64,000 nucleotides of DNA from Bog-159 sp963709155 (GTDB lineage: Bacteria; Acidobacteriota; Terriglobia; Bryobacterales; Bryobacteraceae). Made by a program: the position numbers and the translations under genes. The notes under the pieces are model-generated. The model did not search any database. It was not told the DNA's origin and saw only the letters and a program-made list of their open reading frames with translations. Shown piece after piece: positions 43,101 to 52,794 of this stretch. The stretch's first letter is position 1. Each line of letters begins with the position of its first letter. Location of the stretch: NCBI GenBank assembly GCA_963709155.1, contig CAVPVD010000007.1:1488001-1552000 (forward strand), in the 5' to 3' direction.

Positions 43101-43515
43101 TGGGCACGCTCGATGCGTCGTATTTCAGGATGTTGGGCGGCGTAGTGCCCGGCGGGAAGATGCGCAGCAATGTCTGCGAAATGGCGGTCACCTGGGCCAG
43201 CGCCATATCGATTTTGACGTTCGGCTGGAAGTACACGCGGGTGACCGAGACGCCCGAATAAGATTGCGACTCGATATGCTCGATGTCGTTGACCGTAGTG
43301 GTCATGGACCGCTCGAAGATGGTGACCATGCGCTTTTCCATCTCCTCCGGCGACAGGCCCAGGTAGGACCAGACGATGCTAACCACCGGGATGTCGATAT
43401 ACGGGAAGATATCGACGGGCATAGTAACGATGGCGGTCCCGCCCAGGATGGCGATGAGCACGGCCATCACGACGAAGGTATAAGGGCGCCTAAGCGCCAG
43501 CCTTACTATCCACAT
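40183..43515 (-). CDS. RND efflux permease, AcrB/HAE-1 type
   Basis: A 1110-residue proton-driven inner-membrane pump. About 12 membrane helices occur in two halves with large periplasmic loops after helices 1 and 7. The proton-relay pair is in VGILVDDATVEIEN (helix 4), and the C-terminal GRAVIGGLMLATVTTLFVVP is the usual helix 11-12 segment. A Gly/Ala/Ser/Thr-rich insertion near residues 800-850 is unusual. It is the first gene of permease-adaptor-channel, an order different from the adaptor-permease order common in Proteobacteria. Substrate cannot be told from sequence; drugs are more likely than metals since HME motifs are absent. Confidence 0.94.
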   Translation of the reverse strand: MWIVRLALRRPYTFVVMAVLIAILGGTAIVTMPVDIFPYIDIPVVSIVWSYLGLSPEEMEKRMVTIFERSMTTTVNDIEHIESQSYSGVSVTRVYFQPNVKIDMALAQVTAISQTLLRIFPPGTTPPNILKYDASSVPILQLGLESKTLSEQDIFDLGLNFIRTQLATVQGAAVPLPYGGKFRQIMVDLIPDQLYAKGISATDVSNAVSAQSIILPAGDAKIGKIDYQIKVNSSPKVLDQLNDMPIRVVNGATVYIRDVAQVRDGYAVQTSIVRTNGTRGTLMTVLRNGRASTLSIVNAVKARLPQILAGLPPELHVRQLFDQSLFVRAAINGVVREAVIAAFLTALMILLFLGSWRSTIIVCISIPLSILTSLAILSLLGETINVMTLGGMALAVGILVDDATVEIENTHRNMAMKKPLVRAVLDGAQQIAAPAFVSTLSICIVFVPVLLLTGAAKFLFTPLALAVVFAMLASYLLSRTLIPNMVHFMLKPEVKLYALGAHGESAGGKGVIWRAHYLFNRRFEMMRSSYTGLLHWALDHRGPVLAGFGIFVAGSLMLAVFPGRDFFPTVDSGQMRLHAMAPTGTRIEETEALFSKIDDEIRHVIPAHEIDTIIDNIGIPFGGFNLAFGDVSTLGTGDGDILISLKPDDHGPTAAYTVKLREDLHRKFPEATFFFEPANITNQILNFGLPAPIDLQVVGRDPRNYQIAATLAERISHIPGAADVHVHQIVDYPELRINVDRSKAGQLGLQQRDVSNSVLISLSSSGQVTPNEWLNWNNGVSYFMAVQTPQYRMDSLAALMRTPISSPISGVLSTTATSSAGTAGALDSTVGASPSQNSLAYGNPGAAAGGPQLLSNLASVERGVSPEIINHYNVQPVFDIYANVDRRDLGSVGAGVEKIMREYGKLPRGTSFDLRGQVRTMETSFYRLGMGMIFAVVLVYLLMAVNFQSWLDPFIILMALPGALAGIVWMLFITQTSFSVPSLMGTIMCIGVATANSILMIVFANDERLEGLDARSAALSAGHTRIRPVLMTALAMIIGMLPMALGLGEGGEQNAPLGRAVIGGLMLATVTTLFVVPIVYSLLKKNAPVDFDRRIAEEERENIDGELLLG

Positions 43516-43631
43516 AGGGAAACAGGAAAGATGTTAATGAGATGACGCGGAGGCGCTCGAGGATGTTACCAAAACGCCGCCTGTAGGGTATTGCTGGGGG
43601 AGGCAGGCCTGCACCCTGCGCGGGCATCCGT

Positions 43632-43719
43632 GACGCACGCTTCAGCGGGCCGGCGGGACTTTTAAGTCCCGCTTGCGGGCAGAATTGCCCGCTTGCGGGC
43701 AGAATTGCCCGCCCTCTAA
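43632..43719. repeat. Composite intergenic repeat with a 20-bp tandem duplication
   Basis: 43632-43672 repeats the two-dyad module of 40127-40166 (GCGGGACTTTTAAGTCCCGC). It is followed by GCTTGCGGGCAGAATTGCCC at 43671-43690, repeated exactly at 43691-43710, then GCCCTC. It fills the divergent gap between the RND permease and the DinB gene and so lies between two promoters. Confidence 0.88.
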
Positions 43720-43749
43720 GACCAAAGGGTCTCTGATAGGCTGGGGATT

Positions 43750-44277
43750 ATGACGGATCTGCGCTACCCCATCGGCCCCTTCACCTATGCCGGCGAGAGC
43801 AGTGAGGAGCAGCGGCAGGGATTTATCGATCGCATTGAAGCTACGCCGGCGCGGCTACGCGCCGCCATCCAGGGCTTAACCCCCGAGCAACTCGATACGC
43901 CCTATCGTCCCGGCGGATGGACCGTCCGCCAAGTGGTTCACCACGTCCCGGACAGCCATATCAATAGTTACTGCCGCTTCCGGCTGGCGCTCACCGAAGA
44001 CACACCCAGTGCCAAAGGCTATGACGAGGCGCGTTGGGCGGAACTCATCGATGCCCGTACGGCGCCGGTCGAGGTTTCTCTCGCGCTGCTCGAATCGCTG
44101 CATGGCCGCTGGGTGATGCTGCTGCGCGCCATGACGCCCGCGGATTGCGCGCGTACTTTCCTGCATTCCCAACTGGGCCCCGTCACGCTCGACCGCAACC
44201 TGGCGCTATATGCCTGGCACGGCGACCATCACGTCGCCCATATTACGGCTCTGCGCACCCGCTTGGGCTGGGCTTAA
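43750..44277 (+). CDS. DinB/YfiT-family metal-dependent hydrolase (BstA-like)
   Basis: A 175-residue four-helix protein with the DinB/YfiT three-His metal site: VVHHVPDSHINSY near residue 62 and WHGDHHVAHI near residue 155. GGWTVRQVVHHVPDSHINSY is very close to the YfiT pattern. YfiT relatives are putative metal-dependent hydrolases or thiol (bacillithiol-type) S-transferases; the substrate here is unknown. It ends nine bp before the convergent repeat-protein gene. Confidence 0.9.
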   Translation: MTDLRYPIGPFTYAGESSEEQRQGFIDRIEATPARLRAAIQGLTPEQLDTPYRPGGWTVRQVVHHVPDSHINSYCRFRLALTEDTPSAKGYDEARWAELIDARTAPVEVSLALLESLHGRWVMLLRAMTPADCARTFLHSQLGPVTLDRNLALYAWHGDHHVAHITALRTRLGWA

Positions 44278-44286
44278 TCGAGCCGC

Positions 44287-46555
44287 TCAGCGAACGGGCG
44301 ATAGGACCGGCTTGGCGGCGTGCACCGGCAGTTTCGCGCCGTGCGCCGTCTTTGCGGCGCGCGGCATCCTGGCGGTATCCGCCGGCTTCGCGGCGATATG
44401 CGCCGTCAGTACGTTCGCGCGCGCGGTCCGCACCCCGCTTCGCGATTTCAAATGCGGCCGGCTCAGAGCCGCACTGGGCACGTCGGCCATGCGGATGTTT
44501 TCGTAGCCTCTGCGGCGCGCCACGATGCGATAGTCGAAACCAATGCTGGAGGTCCCGCCGCCCAGCTCGCGTACTTCAAAACTGCCGCTGGTCTCATTGG
44601 TGACGTACAGGCCCTTGCAATCTCCCTTGGGCGTGAGGAAGACGTGGTAATCGACGCCCGTGTTGACGGTCTGGGCGAATTCGGCGTCGAGCGACACCAC
44701 CACCGCGCCGTTTTGCAGCCGGCCCGCGCCCATGTCCTCAAACCAGTTCTCGGGCGACTGCATCGCGTACGTGGCCACTTCGCGGGAGCTGTTCTTTAAT
44801 ATGGCGTGCCCGCCGACCGAGCCGCTGCACAGCAGATTGCCGTTGGTAAAAATATCGCAGTAGCCGCCCGAGCCCTCGGTCGCCAGCACCACCGCGCTTG
44901 GGGTGGTCGTCTGATTTTCGACATACAGGGTGGCCACATTGCCGGCGCTGTTGTAGCCCGCGAAGGCGCTGGCGTCGCCCGACGTAGCCAGCACCGCGGC
45001 AGTCCCGGAGTTGGTGTCGCCCCAGACGCCGGATGGACTGGTGCCCTCCATATCCTTCCCGATAGAGCTTTGTTCGATGGCAATGCCGTACACGCCTACG
45101 CCGTTCGGGCTGGTAGCGCCTCCCTGGATGCCATAGGTGGCACCGCTCGTCGCCGAGGCGACGCCCGCGATCGCGACTCCTTCGTCACTCGCCGCCGTTC
45201 CAGCCACGCCAGTAGTAGCGCCGCTTGTCGAGATCGCATTGCCCTCCACGCCGATTCCGTCCGAGCTCACCGACTTGCCGTAAACGCCTGTGGCCACGCC
45301 GCTCGATGCCGTAGCTTGGCCTTCTACCCCGTATCCGGTTTCACTCTCGGCTTGGCCGTACACGCCGATGGTGGTGCCGCTCTTCGCCGAGGCGTTGCCC
45401 CATACCCCGTATCCCGCATCGCCGGCGGTGGTGCCCGAGACTCCGACCGCGGAGCTGGTCGTAGCGGTGGCCTCGCCCTGCACGCCAACGCCGGTATCGC
45501 TCGCGGTCGACCCGTAAACACCCCAATTGCTGCCGGTGGTAGCGGTGGCTTGCCCCATTACCGCGGTGCCCGTGGAGCTGGCCACGGTGCCGATCACGCC
45601 ATACGTCTCGCCGCTCGCCGCCGTGGCCGTGCCCGCCATCCCAAGTCCCGAAGTGCTGGTGACCGTGCCTTGGACGCCGATGGTCTTGCCGCTGGCGGCC
45701 GTAGCCTGGCCTTCGATGGCGACTCCGTCCGGGCTGGCGCTCAAACCAACCACCCCAACCGTATCGCCGCTGGTGGCCAGAGCCTGGCCTTGCACGCCGA
45801 TCGCGGTGGGCGAGGTCGAGCTGGTGGTGCTGCCGGCCAGGGCGGCGCCGGTGGTGCTCTCGCTCAAGAACCTGGCGTTCGCCGAGACCCGGCCGATGCC
45901 GACATTTCCACCGCTCTGCATGATCTCTGAATTTCCCAGGGCCGTGCTGCTGGTCCAAACCGGAATCGTGCCGGCCGTGCCGGTGCCGCTGATCGTGGCC
46001 GGAGTTGCGGCGGGTTTGGCCGAATCGGAAACCACAGCCGCCCTGGCGGATGCCATGGGAGCGCCCGAAGCGCCATTACCGGCTATCGTTCCAGCCAAAG
46101 CATACGCGGATGCGGGCAGTCCGCCCAACGTTTCCGCATCCACCGCTTTCAGCGAATAAGGCACACTCGTCAGCAGCACGCGGGGCCGCTCCGGTTCCGC
46201 TTGCGCTCCTTGTACCTGGACCCCGAGCCATCGCTGACCCGCGCCAAACGCCTCCGCGGGGATGCCCTCGTTCCGGGTCGCGCCCAGCAAAACGCTGTAT
46301 TCGCCGTTTGCCGAGGCCTGCACATTCTGGGTTTCCATCCAGATCGCAGCGCCACCCTCCGGCTCCTGGTAGAGCGCGAACGTCACCCCGACGACACCAC
46401 TCAAGCGGCTTACCCGCGCCGTCCGTCAACGTGCCGCCGAATTTCACCAGCCGCGGAACGGCAGTGGTCGTTTTCGCGGCCGGCTGGCCCAGCGCGAGGG
46501 CCGCCGAGCAGGCCATGATTAGAATTGCATTCACCGAATGATAGATGTGTCGCAT
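44287..46555 (-). pseudogene. Secreted 26-residue-repeat protein, frameshifted (second of tandem pair)
   Basis: Paralogue of the gene upstream (46588-49131). The first part (46555 to about 46405) encodes a signal peptide (NAILIMACSAALALG) and VPRLVKFGGTLTDGAGKPL. There one extra base relative to the paralogue, around 46404-46406, shifts the frame. The rest (705 residues from a TTG at 46404) continues with SGVVGVTFALYQEPEGG, LLTSVPYSLKAVDAETLGGL, about eight full 26-residue repeats, and the conserved C-terminal NTGVDYHVFLTPKGDCKGLY and FDYRIVARRRGYENIRMAD. A basic Ala/Lys/Pro/Arg tail ends it. Removing one base restores a reading frame of about 755 residues. It may be a real mutation or a sequencing error. 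Confidence 0.8.
45064..45756 (-). repeat. 78-bp coding repeats (26 residues each), eight full units plus one partial
   Basis: Units follow the pattern GVYGxxxSxxGxGVxGxAxATSGxxx and are each exactly 26 residues, for example GVYGQAESETGYGVEGQATA. Units are diverged rather than identical, so they are old. Another partial unit precedes the block. Confidence 0.9.
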
Positions 46556-46587
46556 CTCTGGCTCTCCGTTCTTCTCGCGATGTTCGA

Positions 46588-49131
46588 TCAGTGCGCCGCG
46601 GCTGGCTGCGGCTTGGCACCGGCGGCCGGTTTGGCAGCCACAGCGGGCAGCCGGATGGCGTGCGGACGCGGCTTTGCGCTATGCGCCGGGCGGGGGGCGT
46701 TGGCTCGCATGGCGGCCTCATGCGGGCGCGGTGCAGTCGGAATGGTGGGTGCGCTGTGCGTTGCGGCCGCGGACCGCACGGCGCTTCTCGATTTCAGATC
46801 CGGCCCGCGTTGAATCTGACCGGTGATGTCGGCCATCCGGATGTTCTCGAAACCCTTGCGCTTGGCCATAATGCGATAGTCGAAGGCGATGTTGGAATTG
46901 CCGCCCGCCAGCTCATGGACCTCGAACGACGCCGGCGATTTTTGGGTGACGTACAGTCCCTTGCAATCGCCATTCGGGGTCAGGAAGACCTTGTAGTCTA
47001 CGCCGGTGTTCACCGTCTGGGCGTACTCGGCCTCCAGCGTGACCACCGCGGCGCCGTTTCGCAACTGGCCCGATCCGGCATCTTCATACCAGTTTTCCGA
47101 CGACTGGACCGCGTACAGAGCCACTTCGTGCGAACCGTCCTTCAGCACGGCGTGGCCGCCCACCGAACCGCTGCAGGTCAGGTTGCCGTTGACAAAAACG
47201 TCGCAATAGCCGCCGTAACTGCTGAAAGTCGCCAACACGATCGAGTTCTGGTTGCTGTCCTCCTGGTTTTCGACAAACAAAGTGGCTACATTGGTAGCGT
47301 TGCTGTAGGCGGCGATGGCCTCCCCATCGTCGGACGTAGCCAACACGCCGGCAGTGCCATCCTTGGTGTCGCCCCATACTCCGGCGGGAGTGCCTGCCAA
47401 GTCGGTGGCCAGTTGGCTATGGGCCACCGCGATCCCGTATACGCCGGTTCCTTGAGCGCTCACAGCGCTGCCCACCACGCCCCAATTGACGCCGCTATCA
47501 GCCACCGCGCTGCCCTGCACGGCGGTCCCCTCAGTGCTCGAATTCTTGCCCAGAACGCCGATAGTGGCGCCGCTGGTCGCAAGAGCCTGGCCTGCCACTG
47601 CGATTCCCCCGGTGCTGGCGACGACGCCGGTGGTCCCGTACGTGCTGCCGGTTTCAGCGGTGGATTGGCCCGCCACTCCGGTTCCGGAAGTGCTGGAGTT
47701 GAGACCATTGACGCCGAAAGTGGTTCCGCTCTTAGCGGTGGCATTGCCTTGTACCCCGATCCCAGACTCGCTGACAGCCTTGCCATAAACGCCTGTAGCA
47801 TCGCCGCTGGTAGCTGTCGCCTGGCCCTCCACGCCGAATCCGGTTTCGCTGTCCGCTTGCCCATAGACGCCGATGGTGGTGCCGCTTGTAGCCGAAACGA
47901 GGCCATACACTCCATATCCCGATGAGCTGTCGGCCGTGCCGTACACACCCGTCGTTTTGCCGCTGGTGGCGCTGGAGTAGCCTTGCACCCCATTACCCTC
48001 ATTGCTGGAGTTCGTCCCCAGGACGCCACTCGATTCGCCGCTCGTGGCATTCGCGTCGCCCTGAACTCCGCTGCCATCGGGGCTCCCTGTGGTTCCATAA
48101 ACGCCGGTCGCAGCGCCGGTGGTCGCCGAATTGGTTCCCGAGACGCCGTTGCCGTCGGGGCTGTCGGATACGCCAAGCACGCCGCTTCCCGTGCCGGTGG
48201 TCGCGGAACTCTGCCCGCCCGTGCCGTACCCTTCGGGACTTGTGGTCGAGCCCAATACGCCCGTCACAGCGCCGGTCTCATCGAGCGCGATGCCGAGCAC
48301 TCCGACACCCGTTGAACTGGCCGACGCCCCGTACACACCGGAGGCGGAACCGGTAGAGGAAGTCGAGATGCCCTGGACGCCGACTCCCGACGAATTTGAG
48401 CTGGCACCGGAAATCCCCCCCTCGGAGGCGGTGGCCACTTCCAACTTAAAATCGGAGGGGCTGATGCCGATGCCCACGTTGCCGCTCTTTTGAACGATTG
48501 CCGAGTTTCCCAGTGTGTCGCTGTTGGTCCAGATGGGTACGTACCCGGCGGTGCCGGTGCCGCCGACCGTAGCGGGCGTCACCGAGTTGGGCTTCTGGGA
48601 GCCGGCGGAAGGGGCGACGGAGGCCCCGGATGCGCTGTTCCCGGCTATTCTTGCGGTCATCCCGGAGCCCGCTCCAGATAGGACGAACGCGGATACCGGC
48701 AGTCCCCCCAGGGTCTCCGCGTCCACCGCCTTTAGCGAATAAGGCACGCTGGTCATGAGTACGCGCGGCAACTCCGGCTCCCCTTGTGGCTGGACGCCCA
48801 ACCATCGCTGCCCGGCGCCGAACACCTCCGGCGGAATGCCTTCGTTGCGGGTGGCGCCCAGCAGCGCGGAATATTCGCCGTTGCCGCCGGCCTGCACGTT
48901 TTGGGTTTCCATCCAAATCGCGGCGCCCCCTTCCGGCTCTTCATAGAGCGCGAAGGTCACTCCCACGACCCCGCTGAGCGGCTTGCCGCCGGCGTCGGTC
49001 AATGTGCCGCCGAACTTCACCAGCCTCGGCACGGCCGTCCCTGTTTTCGCGGCCGGCTGGGCGAGCGCCGCAGCCGTGCAGCAGACTGCCATTAGAATGG
49101 TGGGAACCGACTTGAAGGTGCGTCTCATCAC
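46588..49131 (-). CDS. Secreted 26-residue-repeat protein (first of tandem pair)
   Basis: An 847-residue exported protein. It has a signal peptide (SVPTILMAVCCTAAALAQ), a conserved N-terminal domain (FGGTLTDAGGKPLSGVVGVT to LMTSVPYSLKAVDAETLGGL, residues 38-145), a linker with SGNVGIGISPSDFKL (the VGIG pattern seen in tail-fibre-like proteins), twelve full 26-residue Gly/Ser/Val repeats (about 239-550) plus one partial, a C-terminal domain (NTGVDYKVFLTPNGDCKGLY, FDYRIMAKRKGFENIRMADI) and a basic tail rich in Ala, Pro, His and Lys. The repeats suggest a beta-solenoid or trimeric fibre. The function is unknown; a surface or adhesive role is a guess. The paralogue follows 32 bp downstream, and a regulator is divergent upstream. 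Confidence 0.82.
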   Translation of the reverse strand: MMRRTFKSVPTILMAVCCTAAALAQPAAKTGTAVPRLVKFGGTLTDAGGKPLSGVVGVTFALYEEPEGGAAIWMETQNVQAGGNGEYSALLGATRNEGIPPEVFGAGQRWLGVQPQGEPELPRVLMTSVPYSLKAVDAETLGGLPVSAFVLSGAGSGMTARIAGNSASGASVAPSAGSQKPNSVTPATVGGTGTAGYVPIWTNSDTLGNSAIVQKSGNVGIGISPSDFKLEVATASEGGISGASSNSSGVGVQGISTSSTGSASGVYGASASSTGVGVLGIALDETGAVTGVLGSTTSPEGYGTGGQSSATTGTGSGVLGVSDSPDGNGVSGTNSATTGAATGVYGTTGSPDGSGVQGDANATSGESSGVLGTNSSNEGNGVQGYSSATSGKTTGVYGTADSSSGYGVYGLVSATSGTTIGVYGQADSETGFGVEGQATATSGDATGVYGKAVSESGIGVQGNATAKSGTTFGVNGLNSSTSGTGVAGQSTAETGSTYGTTGVVASTGGIAVAGQALATSGATIGVLGKNSSTEGTAVQGSAVADSGVNWGVVGSAVSAQGTGVYGIAVAHSQLATDLAGTPAGVWGDTKDGTAGVLATSDDGEAIAAYSNATNVATLFVENQEDSNQNSIVLATFSSYGGYCDVFVNGNLTCSGSVGGHAVLKDGSHEVALYAVQSSENWYEDAGSGQLRNGAAVVTLEAEYAQTVNTGVDYKVFLTPNGDCKGLYVTQKSPASFEVHELAGGNSNIAFDYRIMAKRKGFENIRMADITGQIQRGPDLKSRSAVRSAAATHSAPTIPTAPRPHEAAMRANAPRPAHSAKPRPHAIRLPAVAAKPAAGAKPQPAAAH
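47413..48417 (-). repeat. 78-bp coding repeats (26 residues each), twelve full units plus one partial
   Basis: Perfect 26-residue periodicity over about 335 residues, units such as GVYGQADSETGFGVEGQATA and GVLGTNSSNEGNGVQGYSSA. The paralogue at 45064-45756 has eight full units, so repeat number differs between the two copies. Confidence 0.92.
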
Positions 49132-49213
49132 TAGATCTCCTGTACTGGGGGCGCCGCGCGGTTTGCTAGGCCTTTCAGTACCCAGTCGCGACGGACGCCG
49201 TGGATGTTTACGT

Positions 49214-49219
49214 TATAAT
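49214..49219 (+). promoter_or_regulatory. Possible -10 box for the TPR regulator in the divergent gap
   Basis: A perfect TATAAT sits 73 bases before the ATG at 49292, but no good -35 lies 16-18 bases upstream, as would suit an activator-dependent promoter. The 160-bp gap 49132-49291 must also hold the promoter for the repeat-protein pair on the other strand. Confidence 0.3.
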
Positions 49220-49291
49220 CCAATGGTCGGGACTGGGGCTGGAGTATTTTACGGTGATTAACCGGGTCGTTTTCACGGGTAACGCATTGCC

Positions 49292-50782
49292 ATGACGGGT
49301 TCTGCGGCGATGGAGGCGGCGGGGCAGCAGATTGACAAGACGTTGGTGGAGGCGGCGCTGGAGCGTATTCTGGCGAGCCCGCCATTTGCGCGTTCCCCGC
49401 GGCTGGCGCAATTTCTTCGCTTCGTGGTGGCCGAGCGCCTCTCTGGACGCGCCGTCTCCCCCAAAGAGCACGAGATCGGCGTCCGGGTCTTTGAACGGAC
49501 TGCGGATTACGACCCGCGCATCGATCCGATAGTACGGGTGCAGGCCCGCCAGCTCCGCTTCAAATTGCGCGAATACTACGCCGGACCGGGCTGCGCCGAG
49601 CGGGTGGTGTTAGACCTCCCGAAAGGCTCCTACCTGCCCGTCTTTCACCTGAAAGCCGAGGAGCGGGAATCGCCCCCAGCCGTCGCGCCGGCTCGCGCCC
49701 CGTCCGCTCGTCCTTCCGGATGGTCCTGGACCGCGGCCTTCCTGGTCACTGCCTTAGCCGCCGGGGCTTTGATTTTAAGCCTCTGGAAACACGTTCCGGT
49801 GCGCGCCGCCCGTCCCGTGAATGCGGCCGCCCGCAGCGCTTATCTGGAAGGCCGCTACTACTGGAGCCAGCGGAGCGAGGAGAGCCTCCGCCGCGCGGTC
49901 GAATATTTTGGCCAGGCCACCTCCAGGGATCCGGGCTATGCCGACGCCTGGGTGGGCCTGGCCGATTGTTACAACCTTTTACCCGAATATTCCGCGATGC
50001 CGGGCAGCGAATCGTTTCCGCGCGCGCTGGCCGCCGCCAGGAGGGCGGTAGCTTTGGACGACACCCTGGCCGATGCACACAGCGCCTTGGCCTTCGCCGC
50101 ATTTTACGGCATGCTGGATACGCGCACGGGCGAACGCGAATTCCAGCGCGCGCTGGAACTCAACCCGAATTACGCCGAAGCTCACCAATGGTATGCCACG
50201 GCCTTAATGACGCTCGGCCGTTTTCGCGACTCGCTGGCGCAAATCGACCGGGCCCAGGAACTGGCCCCGTCGTCGCGCTCCATCCTGGCCGACAAGGGGC
50301 TGATCCTGCTTTACTCCGATCAGAGCGAACAGGCTTTCCGGTTGCTCACGAACATCGAGACGGCCGAGCCGGGGTTCGTTTCACCGCACAGACACCTGGC
50401 CGGCTACTATCTGGCGCGCCAGGACTATCCGAACTACCTGCTGGAGTCCAGGAAGGCGGCGGAGCTATCACATGATACCCATGCGCTGGCTGCCATTGAC
50501 GCGGGCGAAAAGGGACTGGCGGCGGCAGGCGGGCGCGGCATGTTGGAAGGGATGCTGCGCGTGCAGAAGAGCCAGTATCTGCAAGGCCAGGCCCCGGCCT
50601 ACGAATTGGCCGCCACATGCGCGCTGCTGGGCCGGAAGCAGGAAGCCATCGAGTATCTGAAAGTGGTCCGTGAGCAGCACGATTACAAGATTTTGATCTC
50701 CCGCATCGACCCGGCGCTCGCCAGCATCCGCGACGCGCCGGAATATCGCGCGCTGGTGGCCGATCTGGATCGCGCCCGCTAG
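49292..50782 (+). CDS. Membrane-anchored TPR protein with N-terminal putative DNA-binding domain
   Basis: A 496-residue protein in three parts. Residues 20-120 contain SPRLAQFLRFVVAERLSG, KEHEIGVRVFERTADYDPRI and LPKGSYLPVFHL, the N-terminal module that in many bacteria precedes TPR or TolB regions and is thought to be a winged-helix DNA-binding domain. One membrane segment follows (about 147-166, WTAAFLVTALAAGALILSLW). Residues 175-490 form tandem TPR-like helices in the periplasm. This is a ToxR/CadC-like layout: DNA binding inside, sensing outside. It is divergent from the repeat-protein genes, which makes them its likely targets, by inference. Confidence 0.75.
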   Translation: MTGSAAMEAAGQQIDKTLVEAALERILASPPFARSPRLAQFLRFVVAERLSGRAVSPKEHEIGVRVFERTADYDPRIDPIVRVQARQLRFKLREYYAGPGCAERVVLDLPKGSYLPVFHLKAEERESPPAVAPARAPSARPSGWSWTAAFLVTALAAGALILSLWKHVPVRAARPVNAAARSAYLEGRYYWSQRSEESLRRAVEYFGQATSRDPGYADAWVGLADCYNLLPEYSAMPGSESFPRALAAARRAVALDDTLADAHSALAFAAFYGMLDTRTGEREFQRALELNPNYAEAHQWYATALMTLGRFRDSLAQIDRAQELAPSSRSILADKGLILLYSDQSEQAFRLLTNIETAEPGFVSPHRHLAGYYLARQDYPNYLLESRKAAELSHDTHALAAIDAGEKGLAAAGGRGMLEGMLRVQKSQYLQGQAPAYELAATCALLGRKQEAIEYLKVVREQHDYKILISRIDPALASIRDAPEYRALVADLDRAR

Positions 50783-50838
50783 AGCAGTGGCATCGGACTT
50801 CAGAGTGCATCTCGTCTTGCTATCATCGCGGTGAGTCG

Positions 50839-52059
<1,221 letters not shown>

Positions 52060-52090
52060 AAACCCGGATCGGAGGAAGACTTCCGCGAAG

Positions 52091-52411
52091 TCACCTGGCC
52101 GGCGTGGGTTGAGCCGGAGCGGACGGCGGATCCTGCAGCATAAACACCTTCTCGTCAGGTTTCACCAGCTTCAGACGCTGGCGGATTTCCTGGTCCGGAC
52201 CCGATGGGCTGCCGCTGAACCGGTCGATGCGCGATCGCTGCTCCTCGATCTTGCGGGCCATGTCCGCATTCTTCTTTTCGTATTCGCGGATGAGCCGGCG
52301 TTTCTCCATCAGACCGGGAACGCCTTGCGGACCCTGCAATGCCACAAACGCATATCCTGTAAGTGCCAGCAGCGCCGCAGCGCCGGCCAATCTGGTAAGG
52401 GACGACTTCAT
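52091..52411 (-). CDS. FtsB/DivIC-like septum formation protein
   Basis: A 106-residue protein with one membrane segment (about residues 5-25) and a coiled coil (EKRRLIREYEKKNADMARKI, about 40-65), ending in the FtsB-type EIRQRLKLVKPDEKVFML and a short Pro-rich tail. FtsB/DivIC proteins bridge FtsL and FtsQ in the divisome. ATG 52411 was chosen because it immediately precedes the membrane segment. It is divergent from cutA and convergent with chrA. Confidence 0.82.
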   Translation of the reverse strand: MKSSLTRLAGAAALLALTGYAFVALQGPQGVPGLMEKRRLIREYEKKNADMARKIEEQRSRIDRFSGSPSGPDQEIRQRLKLVKPDEKVFMLQDPPSAPAQPTPAR

Positions 52412-52473
52412 TGCCTGATGCCGAGAACATAATGGTAACATCGTCTTCGAAATCTGTTCCCGATTTTTTTGCT

Positions 52474-52794
52474 ATGACGGATAAAATTGTTGTGTTAAGT
52501 ACCTGCGCCACCGAGGAGGAAGCCGCGAAACTGGCGCGCGTACTGGTGGAGGCCCGCGTGGCGGCATGCGTGACCATGGTTCCCGGCGCCCGTAGCACCT
52601 ACCGCTGGCAGGAAGCGATCGAGTCGTCCGCCGAGTGCCTGCTGATAATCAAATCGTCGCGACAACTCTTCGAACCCTTGCGCACGGCTCTCGAAAAAGC
52701 CCATGCTTACGACGTCCCGGAAGTGCTGGCGCTGCCCGTGGCGGAGGGCGCGCCCGGATACATGACCTGGCTGGAGGGTCAACTTGGCGCCTGA
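52474..52794 (+). CDS. cutA: Divalent-cation tolerance protein CutA
   Basis: A 106-residue CutA1 trimer-forming protein with VVLSTCATEEEAAKLARVLV at the start, ACVTMVPGARSTYRWQ and YDVPEVLALPVAEG, all typical. ATG 52474 gives the standard length. CutA is linked to copper tolerance in E. coli, though its general role is unclear. Its last 11 bases overlap the next gene. Confidence 0.96.
   Translation: MTDKIVVLSTCATEEEAAKLARVLVEARVAACVTMVPGARSTYRWQEAIESSAECLLIIKSSRQLFEPLRTALEKAHAYDVPEVLALPVAEGAPGYMTWLEGQLGA

Noticed and set aside
44806..47925. Long plus-strand frames (374 and 466 residues) over the repeat proteins
   Set aside because: They reflect the 78-bp periodicity of the coding repeats read backwards.
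45064..48417. Regular spacing suggesting a CRISPR array
   Set aside because: The periodicity is 78 bp without unique spacers, maintains an open reading frame and encodes diverged 26-residue protein repeats.
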